A stretch of DNA of 64,000 nt from Peribacillus simplex (GCF_001542915.1 NZ_LNNH01000023.1:19858-83857); one strand, 5' to 3'. Shown: positions 9,213 through 21,256, numbered from the stretch's first letter. Program-made: numbers and translations. Notes: generated from the sequence alone by a model not told the origin.

Positions 9213-9241
9213 TTGACTGGATAATGGTAAAATGCTATATT
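9213..9241 (+). promoter_or_regulatory. Sigma-A promoter of the metY S-box leader
   Basis: TTGACT at 9213-9218 and TATATT at 9236-9241 with 17-base spacing, about 45 bases before the start of the SAM-I aptamer. Confidence 0.75.
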
Positions 9242-9286
9242 TTGAATGTGGAAAACTGTTGCATGTAAAGGTCAAAATTTAATAGT

Positions 9287-9430
9287 TCTTATCAAGAGTG
9301 GCGGAGGGACTGGCCCGACGAAGCCCGGCAACCGGTATACATATATACGGTGCTAATTCCAGCAGAGTGTTGACTCTGGAAGATGAGGTGTGTATGAAAG
9401 CCTCTTCTTGTGGAAGTGGTTTTTTTTGTT
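9287..9430 (+). ncRNA. SAM-I (S-box) riboswitch upstream of metY
   Basis: The conserved S-box core is present in order: TCTTATCAAGAG, GGCGGAGGGA, CCCGACGAAGCCCGGCAACC, GGTGCTAATTCC and GGAAGATGAGG (9287-9390). CCTCTTC (9401-9407) can form either an antiterminator with the GAGG at 9384-9387 or a terminator stem with GGAAGTGG followed by eight Ts. High SAM is expected to stop transcription before metY. The aptamer is unmistakable; the exact alternative pairing is inferred. Confidence 0.95.
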
Positions 9431-9499
9431 TAAGTGAAGAACCGTTCCCAAGGCCGCTTATATTTTCAATGAAATCCATATAGGAAGAGGAGAAGGCGT

Positions 9500-10810
9500 A
9501 TGTCAGATAAAAAATTGCGTTTCGAAACATTGAGTGTTCATGGTGGCCTGCAAGCAGATGAGACTGGAGCACGTGCCGTTCCGATTTATCAAAGCAATGC
9601 ATACTTGTTCAAAGATACCGATCATGCAGCCAATTTATTTGGTCTAAAGGAAACGGGATATATATATACACGTCTCCATAATCCAACTGTCAGCGTTTTT
9701 GAGGAGAGAATGGCATTATTGGAAGGCGGAATCGGCGGATTGGCCACTGCAAGCGGAATGGCTGCCATTTCACTGTCAATCCTCAATATTGCCGGTGCAG
9801 GGGATGAAATCGTTTCGGCCTCCACCTTGTATGGGGGAACATATAACCTTTTCGAAAACACCCTTCCTAAATACGGAATTAAGGTGAAATTCGTTTCTCC
9901 TGATGATCCTGAGAATTTTAAAAGGGCAATTACGCCAAGAACAAAGGCCATATTTGCAGAAACGATTGGAAATCCAAGTTTGCGGGTCCTCGATATTGAA
10001 GCGGTGGCAAAGATCGCACACGAAGCCCACATCCCATTGATCATCGATAACACCTTCGCTACTCCGTATCTTTGCAGACCGATCGATTTTGGAGCGGATA
10101 TCGTCATCCATTCCGCAACGAAGTGGCTTTTGGGTAATGGAACGACTTTAGGCGGTGTCATCGTGGATGGAGGCAATTTCAACTGGAACTCGCCGAACTT
10201 CCCCGGTTTCACGGAGCCTGACCCAAGCTACGATGGCTTGGTTTATGCCGATGCAGTGGGCCCTGCGGCCTTCATTACCAAAGCCCGGGTGCAATTGCTC
10301 CGCGATTTAGGACCTGCGTTAAGCGCCCAAAGTGCTTTCCAATTTACGCTTGGTCTTGAAACGCTTCATGTAAGGATGAAAGAGCATCTTGCTAACACCA
10401 AGACCGTCATACAATACTTGAAAAACCACCCTGCCGTGAAATGGGTATCCTATCCGGCCAATGAGGATCATCCAGATAAAGCGCTTGCGGATAAATACCT
10501 GCCTAAGGGTGCGGGAGCCGTGGTGACCTTTGGGATTCAAGGAGACCGTGAAGCAGGGGCCAGGCTCATCAATTCGGTGGAGTTATGGTCACATGTGGCG
10601 AATGTGGGAGATGCGAAGAGTTTAATCATCCACCCCGCCAGCACCACCCATCAACAGCTGAATGATGCAGGCTTGGCAAAATCCGGAGTGAGCGCCGATC
10701 AAGTCCGTCTATCCATCGGAATAGAAAATGTAGATGACTTGATAGAAGATTTGGAGCAGGCAATACAGAAAGCGACGGATATCGTTTCGGTGACATCCCA
10801 ATCGATTTAA
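9500..10810 (+). CDS. metY: O-acetylhomoserine sulfhydrylase
   Basis: A PLP-dependent Cys/Met metabolism enzyme of 436 residues that makes homocysteine directly from O-acetylhomoserine and sulfide. The PLP lysine is Lys208 in HSATKWLLGNGTTLGG, and YTRLHNPTVSVFEERMALLEGG is near residue 55. The length, and the insert around GGNFNWNSPNFPGFTEPDPS, separate MetY from the shorter MetI/MetC/MetB group. RBS AGAGGAGAAGG precedes the ATG. Transcription is controlled by the upstream SAM-I riboswitch. It stands alone, with no MetX (homoserine acetyltransferase) next to it. Confidence 0.93.
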   Translation: MSDKKLRFETLSVHGGLQADETGARAVPIYQSNAYLFKDTDHAANLFGLKETGYIYTRLHNPTVSVFEERMALLEGGIGGLATASGMAAISLSILNIAGAGDEIVSASTLYGGTYNLFENTLPKYGIKVKFVSPDDPENFKRAITPRTKAIFAETIGNPSLRVLDIEAVAKIAHEAHIPLIIDNTFATPYLCRPIDFGADIVIHSATKWLLGNGTTLGGVIVDGGNFNWNSPNFPGFTEPDPSYDGLVYADAVGPAAFITKARVQLLRDLGPALSAQSAFQFTLGLETLHVRMKEHLANTKTVIQYLKNHPAVKWVSYPANEDHPDKALADKYLPKGAGAVVTFGIQGDREAGARLINSVELWSHVANVGDAKSLIIHPASTTHQQLNDAGLAKSGVSADQVRLSIGIENVDDLIEDLEQAIQKATDIVSVTSQSI

Positions 10811-10851
10811 GAAAGTAGTCCTAAACTTTTTTGTGTTAGAAATAATATACA

Positions 10852-10880
10852 TTGCACTCCTTTTTTATCTGTGATAGAAT
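10852..10880 (+). promoter_or_regulatory. Sigma-A promoter of the metNPQ S-box leader
   Basis: TTGCAC at 10852-10857 and TAGAAT at 10875-10880 with 17-base spacing. Confidence 0.7.
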
Positions 10881-10928
10881 TTCTCCATACTAATGAACGT
10901 AATGATGTACAAATATTCTATATATTAG

Positions 10929-11094
10929 CTCTTATCAAGAGAGGTGGAGGGATGTGCCCGATGAAGCCCGGCAACCGACAAGGAGGTTTTTCCTTGGAAA
11001 GGTGCCAATTCACACAAAGTGTAAACACTTTGGAAGATGAGGGGAAGGCCAGCTTTTTTACCTGCCTTTCTGCTCATGCAGAAAGGTTTTTTTA
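10929..11094 (+). ncRNA. SAM-I (S-box) riboswitch upstream of metNPQ
   Basis: A second complete S-box leader: CTCTTATCAAGAGAGGTGGAG, CCCGATGAAGCCCGGCAACC, AGGTGCCAATTC and GGAAGATGAGG (aptamer about 10929-11043). A strong intrinsic terminator follows: CCTTTCTGC (11065-11073), loop TCAT, GCAGAAAGG (11078-11086), then TTTTTTT. It should shut off methionine uptake when SAM is plentiful. Confidence 0.96.
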
Positions 11095-11211
11095 TTTTTA
11101 AAATTTAGGAAACCATAAGCATGTGCAAGCTTGGTAAAAGATTAAAAGCTGGATAATGTAGATAAATCAACTAAGTTCATAGGTTTTATTGGATAAAAGA
11201 GGTGAGCATGA

Positions 11212-12246
11212 ATGATTACATTGACCAACGTCAGTAAGCTGTTTCGAACAGGAAAAGGAAACGGCGGGACGATCAAGGCTGTAAATAACGTGAACGTTGA
11301 CATAAATAAAGGCGAGATTTTCGGCATCATTGGATACAGTGGGGCAGGGAAAAGTACGCTGATAAGAATGCTCAATGGCTTGGAGGCACCGAGCGAGGGG
11401 ACGGTTGTCGTAGCGGATAAGGAAATTTCCAAAATTAAAGGGGCTAACCTTCGTAAGGCCCGCCAGGAAATCAGCATGATATTCCAGCATTTCAATTTAT
11501 TATGGTCCAGAACCGTTCAGGATAATATTTCCTTCCCGTTGGAAATTGCAGGGGTTTCAAAATCGGAACGGATGAAGCGAGTCAATGAATTGATCAAACT
11601 GGTCGGACTTGAAGGCAGGGAAAAGGCGTATCCCTCGCAGCTAAGCGGCGGACAAAAGCAAAGGGTCGGAATCGCAAGGGCCCTTGCCAATGATCCGAAA
11701 GTTCTATTGTGTGATGAAGCGACTTCCGCTTTGGACCCACAGACCACTGACTCCATCCTTGAATTGCTCGTGGATATCAATCAGCGACTGGGATTAACGA
11801 TCGTCTTGATCACACATGAAATGCATGTAATCCGTAAAATCTGTCATCGTGTGGCCGTGATGGAAAACGGGCAGGTCGTTGAGCAAGGTCCAGTCCTCGA
11901 TGTGTTCAGGGACCCGCGGGAAGAGATGACGAAGCGTTTCGTGCAGCAGGTGACGGAACCAGAAGAAACGAAAGAAACGATGGACCATTTGTTCGAACGC
12001 TATCCTGCAGGTAAAGTGATTCAGTTGACTTTCGTCGGTGACCATGCCGAAAGCCCGTTGATAACCAAGCTCGTACGCAACTTCGAGTTGGATGTCAACA
12101 TCGTTCAAGGTAAAATATCCCAAACAAGAAGCGGCTCATATGGAACATTGTTCATTCACCTTGATGGCACAGAGGATGAAATGCTCCGCGCAATCGAATT
12201 CGTTAAAGCACAGCAGGTAGGCGTGGAGGTGATCACTCATGCTTGA
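11212..12246 (+). CDS. metN: Methionine ABC transporter ATPase
   Basis: ATP-binding subunit of the MUT-family D/L-methionine importer, 344 residues. Walker A is GYSGAGKST, the signature is LSGGQKQRVGIARAL, Walker B is VLLCDEATSALD, and the C-terminal ~85 residues form the NIL regulatory domain typical of MetN. AAAGAGGTGAG precedes the ATG; an overlapping ATG at 11208 is out of frame. First gene of metN-metP-metQ downstream of an S-box riboswitch. The metP start overlaps its 3' end by 8 bases. Confidence 0.96.
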   Translation: MITLTNVSKLFRTGKGNGGTIKAVNNVNVDINKGEIFGIIGYSGAGKSTLIRMLNGLEAPSEGTVVVADKEISKIKGANLRKARQEISMIFQHFNLLWSRTVQDNISFPLEIAGVSKSERMKRVNELIKLVGLEGREKAYPSQLSGGQKQRVGIARALANDPKVLLCDEATSALDPQTTDSILELLVDINQRLGLTIVLITHEMHVIRKICHRVAVMENGQVVEQGPVLDVFRDPREEMTKRFVQQVTEPEETKETMDHLFERYPAGKVIQLTFVGDHAESPLITKLVRNFELDVNIVQGKISQTRSGSYGTLFIHLDGTEDEMLRAIEFVKAQQVGVEVITHA

Positions 12247-12907
12247 AGAATTATTGCCGAATGTGGATTGGGAAAAAATGATTGAGGCAACAAAAGAAAC
12301 ACTGTATATGACAAGCATCTCTGTAGTGGCAACCTTCTTTATCGGGATACTATTGGGGTTGGTCCTGTTCTTGACAGGGAAGGGCAATATGTGGCAAAAC
12401 CGGGCCGCTAACGGGATCATCAGTGCTCTCGTTAATATTTTCCGTTCGATTCCATTCATTATTTTGATCGTACTGCTCATTCCTTTCACCAAAGCGCTAG
12501 TCGGTTCCATGATTGGCGAGAATGCGGCACTGCCGGCACTCATTATCGGAGCAGCCCCGTTTTATGCACGGATGGTGGAAATCGGTCTCCGTGAAATCGA
12601 TAAAGGTGTGATCGAAGCCGCTAAATCGATGGGGGCCAAAACGAGCACCATCATCTGGAAGGTCCTTCTTCCAGAGTCGATGCCCGCCCTCGTTTCAGGG
12701 ATCACGGTAACATCGATTGCATTAGTCGGCTATACCGCAATGGCTGGGGTCATCGGTGCAGGCGGGCTTGGTAACCTGGCCTATTTGGAAGGCTACCAAA
12801 GAAGTCAAAATGACGTTACGCTCGTAGCGACAATCGTTATTCTAATTATCGTCTTCGTAATTCAAATTATCGGAGATGTGATTACATCCAAATTGGACAA
12901 AAGATAA
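12239..12907 (+). CDS. metP: Methionine ABC transporter permease
   Basis: A 222-residue membrane subunit with about five transmembrane helices and the BPD-type EAA motif IEAAKSMGAKTSTIIWKVLL near residue 125, which couples to MetN. It overlaps metN by 8 bases and is followed 15 bases later by metQ, so the three are co-translated. Part of the SAM-controlled methionine uptake operon. Confidence 0.96.
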   Translation: MLEELLPNVDWEKMIEATKETLYMTSISVVATFFIGILLGLVLFLTGKGNMWQNRAANGIISALVNIFRSIPFIILIVLLIPFTKALVGSMIGENAALPALIIGAAPFYARMVEIGLREIDKGVIEAAKSMGAKTSTIIWKVLLPESMPALVSGITVTSIALVGYTAMAGVIGAGGLGNLAYLEGYQRSQNDVTLVATIVILIIVFVIQIIGDVITSKLDKR

Positions 12908-12922
12908 AGGGAGATGAAGAGG

Positions 12923-13750
12923 ATGAAGAAATTTTTAGGATTTGCGTTAATCTTAGTGTTATCGATTGCTTTGGCAGCTTGCGGAAGTGATAAGGATAAA
13001 AAAAGCGGCAGCGAGACCGAGAAATTGGTCGTAGGGGCATCCAATATTCCGCATGCCGAAATCCTTGAAAAAGCCAAACCGATCCTTAAAGAAAAAGGCA
13101 TCGACTTGGAAATCAAAACATTCCAGGACTATGTTTTACCGAATAAGGCGCTGAACGATAAAGAATTGGATGCGAACTATTTTCAGCACTTACCTTTCTT
13201 AGAGTCGGCAATTAAAGAAAATGGCTATGATTTCGTCAATGCGGGCGGTATTCATATCGAGCCTATCGGTTTATATTCACAAAAATACAAAAGCATCGAT
13301 AAACTTCCTGAAGGAGCAACGATCATTTTAAGCAGCTCCGTCGCTGACCATGGGCGTGCTTTATCCATGTTGGAAAAGAATGGCCTCATCAAGTTGAAAG
13401 AGGGCGTTGATAAAACGACAGCTACAACGAAAGATATCATCGAAAATAAGAAAAACCTTAAATTCGATGCTGAATACGAAGCGGCATTACTTCCGAAAAT
13501 CTATGAAAGCGGCGAAGGCGATGCGGTTTTGATCAACTCCAACTATGCAATCGATGCAGGCTTGAATCCATTGAAGGATTCGATTGCGATTGAAGATTCC
13601 GAATCACCATATGTGAATGTCATTGCTGTAAACAAAGGCGATGAAAATAAAAAAGCGATCAAGACGTTAGTGGAAGTATTGCATTCCAAAGAAATTAAAG
13701 ATTTCATCCTTAAAGAATACAAAGGTGCAGTTGTACCAGCGGATAAATAA
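12923..13750 (+). CDS. metQ: Methionine-binding lipoprotein
   Basis: Substrate-binding protein of the NlpA family, about 275 residues. A lipoprotein signal peptide ends at the lipobox LAAC, so the Cys is lipidated and the protein tethered outside the membrane. The body carries the family segments PHAEILEKAKPILKEKGI and NANYFQHLPFL (here DANYFQHLPFL). Two ATGs, at 12914 and 12923, are in frame; AAAGGGAG abuts the first and is properly spaced only for the second. It delivers methionine to MetNP. A terminator follows. Confidence 0.94.
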   Translation: MKKFLGFALILVLSIALAACGSDKDKKSGSETEKLVVGASNIPHAEILEKAKPILKEKGIDLEIKTFQDYVLPNKALNDKELDANYFQHLPFLESAIKENGYDFVNAGGIHIEPIGLYSQKYKSIDKLPEGATIILSSSVADHGRALSMLEKNGLIKLKEGVDKTTATTKDIIENKKNLKFDAEYEAALLPKIYESGEGDAVLINSNYAIDAGLNPLKDSIAIEDSESPYVNVIAVNKGDENKKAIKTLVEVLHSKEIKDFILKEYKGAVVPADK

Positions 13751-13756
13751 TTCAAC

Positions 13757-13796
13757 AAAAAGGTTCCCGAATGATTTCATTCCGGAACCTTTTTTG
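13757..13796 (+). terminator. Rho-independent terminator after metQ
   Basis: AAGGTTCC...GAATGA and CATTC...GGAACCTT form a long stem around a TTT loop, followed by TTTTTT. Confidence 0.9.
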
Positions 13797-13810
13797 ATTA
13801 GGCAAAGTTT

Positions 13811-14012
13811 TACTCGCGAATTTAGACTTTGCATCGAATTTGAGGCCGTTTCTCGTCAATTTCGTGCTTTTACTCTTCAATTCTGACCGGGTTCTTCGTA
13901 TAATTGTTGAATTTATTCGTGAGTTTCGGGCTTTTACTCGTGAATTTAGCCGTTTTATTCGTGAATTAGGACCATTTATTCGTGAGTTTGGTTTTTGCAT
14001 CGAATTTGATGT
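13811..14012. repeat. Degenerate 21-bp tandem repeat array downstream of metQ
   Basis: About ten units start near 13811, 13831, 13852, 13872, 13894, 13915, 13936, 13957, 13978 and 13998. The later units are best conserved and read ATTCGTGAATTT or ACTCGTGAATTT followed by GGxCxTTT; a subset has GCATCGAATTTG instead. The period is 21 bases, with 20/22-base slips in the first half. Because 21 is divisible by three, several frames stay open and encode heptad-like peptides, but none has a convincing ribosome binding site. It starts 15 bases after the metQ terminator. A related fragment occurs at 25383-25440. Confidence 0.8.
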
Positions 14013-14101
14013 ACAACTCCTCCAAAACTATTTACTTTTCATGTTTAATGATGAAAGTGAAGGGTAAAGGAATAATGAAGGCAATAAATTGATTCACAAA
14101 T

Positions 14102-14305
14102 TTGAAAGGATGGTTCACTATCAATACTCTAGATTTGAATGTAACAAGCGAAATGGAAAAGGCGATGCAGTCTTCACATGGGATTGGCTACAGTGAGTAC
14201 AGTAGAAACTTAGACCTCCGTATCGAGGTTGAGAAAGAACGAGATAGGGAACATGAAAAGTGCAACAAAATGGTCCTGGACCTACAACGCAAAATTCACG
14301 GCTAA
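14102..14305 (+). CDS. Doubtful small ORF, charged and possibly coiled-coil
   Basis: A 67-codon frame starting at TTG 14102, or at ATG 14153 if shorter. The C-terminal half is strongly charged (RIEVEKERDREHEKCNKM) and could form a helix. Upstream ribosome binding sites are weak and no family is recognised. It could be a decayed gene fragment in the repeat-containing interval. Confidence 0.22.
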   Translation: MKGWFTINTLDLNVTSEMEKAMQSSHGIGYSEYSRNLDLRIEVEKERDREHEKCNKMVLDLQRKIHG

Positions 14306-14627
14306 GCATATAAAAAGAACTCTTTAAAAGATCGGTCTGTAGAGGTAAAATGGTAAGTGGTCCAGAAAATAAGGGTATTCCTTATTTGGTAACTTACATA
14401 ATGCCTGACAGCCCGATTTTTTTCTTTTTCGAAGCGGAGCGATCATGCCTTACAATCGTAACCTTCCGTTCATATATTAGTAAGGACGAAGATTTCCCGA
14501 ATAATAAGATAATTTTAACAAAGGATAAAATAAGTCTTATTTTGCTGGAAATGGGCTATAACTGTTAGTATCCTGTCAATAGGACAGGTTTTCACCATGC
14601 AAGAAGTGGAAACCCTCTCTATATTAG

Positions 14628-14656
14628 TTGATTCCAAATTGGATTTGTTATAAAAT
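14628..14656 (+). promoter_or_regulatory. Possible promoter of the suf operon
   Basis: TTGATT at 14628-14633 and TAAAAT at 14651-14656 with 17-base spacing, about 105 bases upstream of sufC. Other AT-rich combinations nearby are possible. Confidence 0.35.
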
Positions 14657-14760
14657 TGGAATGAGAATAAAGTGAGAATGTTTTTTACGATAATTATAGT
14701 TGAGAAAGTAAATTTTACTTTCTGGTAATAAAATAGGAATTAGTTCACGGAGGTATTATT

Positions 14761-15546
14761 ATGTCAGCTTCTACATTAACGGTTAAAGATCTTCACGTAT
14801 CAATTGAGGGCAAAGAGATTTTAAAAGGGGTAAACCTTGAAGTTAAGGGTGGGGAAATCCATGCAATCATGGGACCTAACGGAACTGGTAAATCCACTTT
14901 ATCATCAGCAATCATGGGTCACCCAAAATATGAAGTAACAAGCGGAAGCATCACATTTGATGGTGAAGATGTTTTGGAAATGGAAGTCGACGAGCGTGCT
15001 CGTGTCGGGCTATTCCTTGCCATGCAATATCCAAGTGAAATCAGCGGGGTTACCAATGCTGACTTCTTACGTTCTTCCATCAACGCTCGCCGTGAAGAAG
15101 GCGACGAAATTTCATTGATGAAATTCATCCGTCAAATGGATCAAAAAATGGAATTCCTTGAAATGGATGAAGATATGGCTCAACGTTATTTAAACGAAGG
15201 ATTCTCCGGCGGAGAGAAAAAACGCAATGAAATTCTTCAATTAATGATGATTCAGCCTAAAATCGCCATTTTGGATGAGATTGACTCAGGGCTTGATATC
15301 GATGCACTTAAAGTCGTTTCAAAAGGGATCAACGAAATGCGTGGGGAAGACTTTGGCTGCTTGATCATCACTCATTACCAACGTCTATTAAATTACATCA
15401 CTCCTGATTTTGTCCATGTCATGATGCAAGGACGCGTCGTGAAATCAGGTGGTCCAGAGCTAGCTGCCCGCTTGGAAGCGGAAGGTTATGATTGGATTAA
15501 ACAAGAATTGGGCATCGAAGACGAAACTGTTGGCGAAGAAGCGTAA
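14761..15546 (+). CDS. sufC: Fe-S cluster assembly ATPase SufC
   Basis: ABC-type ATPase of the SUF Fe-S scaffold, 261 residues. Walker A is GPNGTGKST, the SufC-type signature is FSGGEKKRNEILQ, and Walker B is IAILDEIDSGLD. It drives conformational change in the SufBCD complex in the cytoplasm rather than transport. ACGGAGG precedes the ATG. First gene of sufC-sufD-sufS-sufU-sufB, the main and usually essential Fe-S assembly system of Bacillus. Confidence 0.97.
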   Translation: MSASTLTVKDLHVSIEGKEILKGVNLEVKGGEIHAIMGPNGTGKSTLSSAIMGHPKYEVTSGSITFDGEDVLEMEVDERARVGLFLAMQYPSEISGVTNADFLRSSINARREEGDEISLMKFIRQMDQKMEFLEMDEDMAQRYLNEGFSGGEKKRNEILQLMMIQPKIAILDEIDSGLDIDALKVVSKGINEMRGEDFGCLIITHYQRLLNYITPDFVHVMMQGRVVKSGGPELAARLEAEGYDWIKQELGIEDETVGEEA

Positions 15547-15561
15547 GTAGGAGGATTTGCA

Positions 15562-18510
<2,949 letters not shown>

Positions 18511-18566
18511 TTAATTGGAAAATGAGCTGTTGTAATTCAGCCATTTGAAATGGAGGAATACGAGCT

Positions 18567-19964
18567 ATGGCAAAGAAAATGCCTGATATTGGCGATTATA
18601 AATATGGCTTTGCGGATAAAGATATTTCCATCTTCCGTTCAAAGCGTGGTCTTACAGAAGATATCGTGAAAGAAATCTCGCGAATGAAGGATGAACCGCA
18701 ATGGATGCTTGATTTCCGCTTGAAATCATTGAAGCACTTCTATAACATGCCTATGCCTCAGTGGGGCGGAGATTTGAATAGCCTGAACTTTGATGAGATC
18801 ACATACTATGTGAAGCCATCAGAGAAATCAGAAAAATCATGGGATGAAGTTCCTGATGAAATCAAGCAGACTTTTGATAAATTGGGAATCCCTGAAGCGG
18901 AACAGAAATATCTTGCAGGGGTATCCGCCCAATATGAATCCGAAGTGGTTTACCACAGCATGAAAGTGGAATTGGAGGATATGGGTATCGTATTTAAAGA
19001 TACCGATTCAGCACTTCGTGAAAACGAAGATATCTTCCGTGAACATTTCGGCAAAACGATTCCTCCGACTGACAATAAGTTCGCGGCATTGAACTCGGCT
19101 GTTTGGTCTGGCGGATCTTTCATCTATGTACCAAAAGGCGTTAAAGTGGATACTCCGCTTCAAGCGTACTTCCGGATTAACTCTGAAAACATGGGTCAAT
19201 TCGAACGTACACTGATCATCGTGGATGAAGGCGCATCCGTTCACTATGTGGAAGGTTGTACAGCACCTGTCTATACGACGAACTCCCTTCACAGTGCGGT
19301 CGTTGAAATCGTCATTAAAAAAGATGCTTACTGCCGTTACACAACGATTCAAAACTGGGCAAACAATGTGTTCAACCTGGTTACGAAACGTGCGGTATGT
19401 GATGCCAATGCTACAATGGAATGGATCGATGGCAACATTGGCTCCAAATTGACAATGAAATACCCTGCTGTCATCCTAAAAGGTGAAGGCGCTCGCGGAA
19501 TGACATTATCGATTGCCATCGCTGGTAAAGGGCAGCACCAAGATGCAGGAGCAAAAATGACGCATCTTGCGCCTAATACATCATCAACGATCGTTTCCAA
19601 ATCAATATCCAAACAAGGCGGAAAAGTAACCTACCGTGGTATTGTCCACTTCGGACGTAAAGCGGACGGAGCTCGTTCGAATATTGAATGTGATACGCTC
19701 ATCATGGATAATCAGTCTACATCTGATACAATCCCTTACAATGAAATCCTGAACGATAACATCTCCCTTGAGCATGAAGCGAAGGTATCCAAAGTATCGG
19801 AAGAGCAATTGTTCTACCTGATGAGCCGCGGAATCTCTGAGCAAGAAGCAACGGAAATGATCGTAATGGGCTTCATCGAGCCATTTACAAAAGAACTTCC
19901 AATGGAATATGCGGTTGAAATGAACCGTCTGATCAAGTTCGAAATGGAAGGCTCCATCGGGTAA
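18567..19964 (+). CDS. sufB: Fe-S cluster assembly scaffold SufB
   Basis: Principal scaffold subunit of SufBCD, 465 residues, full length. The beta-helix core contains the conserved [19 protein letters not shown] and [20 protein letters not shown]. It builds the nascent cluster with SufC and SufD. TGGAGG precedes the ATG and a terminator lies 60 bases after the stop. The last 30 coding bases recur 248 bases downstream (see the repeat at 20179-20208). Confidence 0.97.
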   Translation: MAKKMPDIGDYKYGFADKDISIFRSKRGLTEDIVKEISRMKDEPQWMLDFRLKSLKHFYNMPMPQWGGDLNSLNFDEITYYVKPSEKSEKSWDEVPDEIKQTFDKLGIPEAEQKYLAGVSAQYESEVVYHSMKVELEDMGIVFKDTDSALRENEDIFREHFGKTIPPTDNKFAALNSAVWSGGSFIYVPKGVKVDTPLQAYFRINSENMGQFERTLIIVDEGASVHYVEGCTAPVYTTNSLHSAVVEIVIKKDAYCRYTTIQNWANNVFNLVTKRAVCDANATMEWIDGNIGSKLTMKYPAVILKGEGARGMTLSIAIAGKGQHQDAGAKMTHLAPNTSSTIVSKSISKQGGKVTYRGIVHFGRKADGARSNIECDTLIMDNQSTSDTIPYNEILNDNISLEHEAKVSKVSEEQLFYLMSRGISEQEATEMIVMGFIEPFTKELPMEYAVEMNRLIKFEMEGSIG

Positions 19965-20021
19965 ATTAAATACAACGATCTTGAAACGTGCTATTTTGTG
20001 GCGGTTCAGATTACCTTTAGT

Positions 20022-20055
20022 GAGGAGACGGACTTTATAGTTCGTCTCCTTTTTA
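20022..20055 (+). terminator. Rho-independent terminator after sufB
   Basis: GGAGACG (20024-20030) pairs with CGTCTCC (20043-20049) and is followed by TTTTTA. Confidence 0.88.
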
Positions 20056-20178
20056 TTTGTTATGATTTTTGATGGAATGGTGCAATCCGGACCTTGATTC
20101 ATAAAACTTGATGCGATTTGAAAAGAGTATTATCATTAGACTAAAAAATAAGGACTTAAAAGGTTGTCAGCTTCAATC

Positions 20179-20208
20179 GATCAAGTTCGAAATGGAAGGC
20201 TCCAACGG
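20179..20208 (+). repeat. Duplicated fragment of the sufB 3' end
   Basis: These 30 bases match 19931-19960, the last codons of sufB, with a single difference (T to A in CTCCATCGG/CTCCAACGG). Both flanks are unrelated to the sufB surroundings. It looks like the remnant of a local duplication. Confidence 0.85.
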
Positions 20209-20259
20209 AGAATGATCGGATGCCTGTAAGGCGATAGAGCATATCCATTCATACGAAAG

Positions 20260-20294
20260 CCTGCCGGGGAGACTGGCAGGTTCTTTCTTTTTTA
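20260..20294 (+). terminator. Second terminator-like hairpin downstream of sufB
   Basis: CCTGCC (20260-20265) pairs with GGCAGG (20275-20280), followed by TTCTTTCTTTTTT. No gene lies between this and the sufB terminator, so it may back up the suf terminator, end a small RNA, or descend from the same duplication as 20179-20208. Confidence 0.6.
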
Positions 20295-20390
20295 AGTGGG
20301 ATGAGGTTGGCGTTACACCAAGATTAAATGCGCCTTCTCAGGGTAAAAATATAGTAAGCGAAGCCTGTGTAAAGGGAAGGGATGGTACAG

Positions 20391-21239
20391 ATGATTTATG
20401 TGGGTGTGACTGGCTGGGGCGATCATGATCGTTTGTATGAGGGCGGTGTGTCCCAGCGTGATAAACTGAAGGAGTACGGGGCCCATTTTCCTGTTGTGGA
20501 GGTGGATGCTTCGTTTTATGCGGTTCAGCCAAAGCGGAACAGTGAAAAGTGGGTAGCCGAGACGCCTGCCTCCTTTCAATTTGTCGTTAAAGCTTATCAG
20601 GGGATGACAGGACATCAGCGCGGGGAAATTCCATTTGAAAGTAAAAAGGATATGTTCAAAGCCTTTCGTGATTCCCTTGAGGCTTATGATACGGCAGGTA
20701 AGCTCGCGATGGTCCTGTTTCAATTTCCACCATGGTTTGACTGTAAGCGGGAGAATGTCGATTATTTACGGTGGTGCAAGCTTGAGATGGGCGACACGCC
20801 AGTGGCTATAGAGTTCCGGAATCAAAGCTGGTACAGACCGGGCATGATCCAGCAAACCTTGGAATTCCTCGAAAAGGAAGGCTGGATTCATACGATATGT
20901 GATGAACCGCAGGCTGGGGAGGGCTCGGTTCCTATCGTCCTCCAGGCCACGGATCGCGATAAAACCTTGATACGCTTCCATGGCCGAAACCTGCATGGTT
21001 GGCAGAAGAAGCATGCGGGGGACAATTGGCGGGAGGTCAGGTATTTATACCGTTATAATCATCGTGAATTGACTGAATGGGTGGCGAATATCAGGAAGTT
21101 GGAAGATCAGTGCAAGGATTTATATGTCCTTTTCAATAATAACTCAGGCGGAGACGCCTCCGATAATGCCAAGCAATTGATCGAGCTGCTTGACATCGAA
21201 TATGAGGGGCTTGCTCCTAAGCAGCTTGGTTTGTTTTAA
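20391..21239 (+). CDS. yunF: DUF72 family protein YunF
   Basis: A 282-residue TIM-barrel-like DUF72 (YecE) protein. It begins MIYVGVTGWGDHD, with the family elements FPVVEVDASFYAVQP and VAIEFRNQSWY, and ends in a LYVLFNNNSGGDASDNA segment. The enzymatic role of the family is not established. An in-frame ATG at 20382 directly abuts the GGGAAGGG site, so 20391 is the better start. It is followed by yunE and yunD as in B. subtilis. Confidence 0.88.
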   Translation: MIYVGVTGWGDHDRLYEGGVSQRDKLKEYGAHFPVVEVDASFYAVQPKRNSEKWVAETPASFQFVVKAYQGMTGHQRGEIPFESKKDMFKAFRDSLEAYDTAGKLAMVLFQFPPWFDCKRENVDYLRWCKLEMGDTPVAIEFRNQSWYRPGMIQQTLEFLEKEGWIHTICDEPQAGEGSVPIVLQATDRDKTLIRFHGRNLHGWQKKHAGDNWREVRYLYRYNHRELTEWVANIRKLEDQCKDLYVLFNNNSGGDASDNAKQLIELLDIEYEGLAPKQLGLF

Positions 21240-21256
21240 GCGGCGATATATAATTA

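Larger units (their letters stand above)
14013..14760. other. Gene-poor interval between metNPQ and sufCDSUB
   Basis: About 750 bases with no gene that can be recognised. It holds two weak reading frames (14102-14305, listed separately, and 14350-14568, a 72-codon frame after TAGAGGTAAA with no recognisable product). There is also a small hairpin with CCTGTC/GACAGG at 14572-14588 followed by TTTTC. The last 150 bases are AT-rich and should contain the suf promoter. Confidence 0.6.
20056..20390. other. Non-coding interval between sufB and yunF
   Basis: It contains the sufB-end duplicate and the second hairpin described separately. No supported protein gene is seen. The last 20 bases carry the AAAGGGAAGGG ribosome binding site for yunF. 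Confidence 0.6.

Noticed and set aside
9622..10212. 196-codon minus-strand open frame
   Set aside because: Antisense shadow of metY; no recognisable protein.
13752..14067. Open frames of 75-82 codons on both strands through the metQ-distal repeats
   Set aside because: Heptad-like peptides follow from the 21-bp period; no credible start signals.
14350..14568. 72-codon frame with a GAGG site four bases before ATG
   Set aside because: No recognisable family, irregular composition and a gene-poor neighbourhood; mentioned in the interval description but not called a gene.
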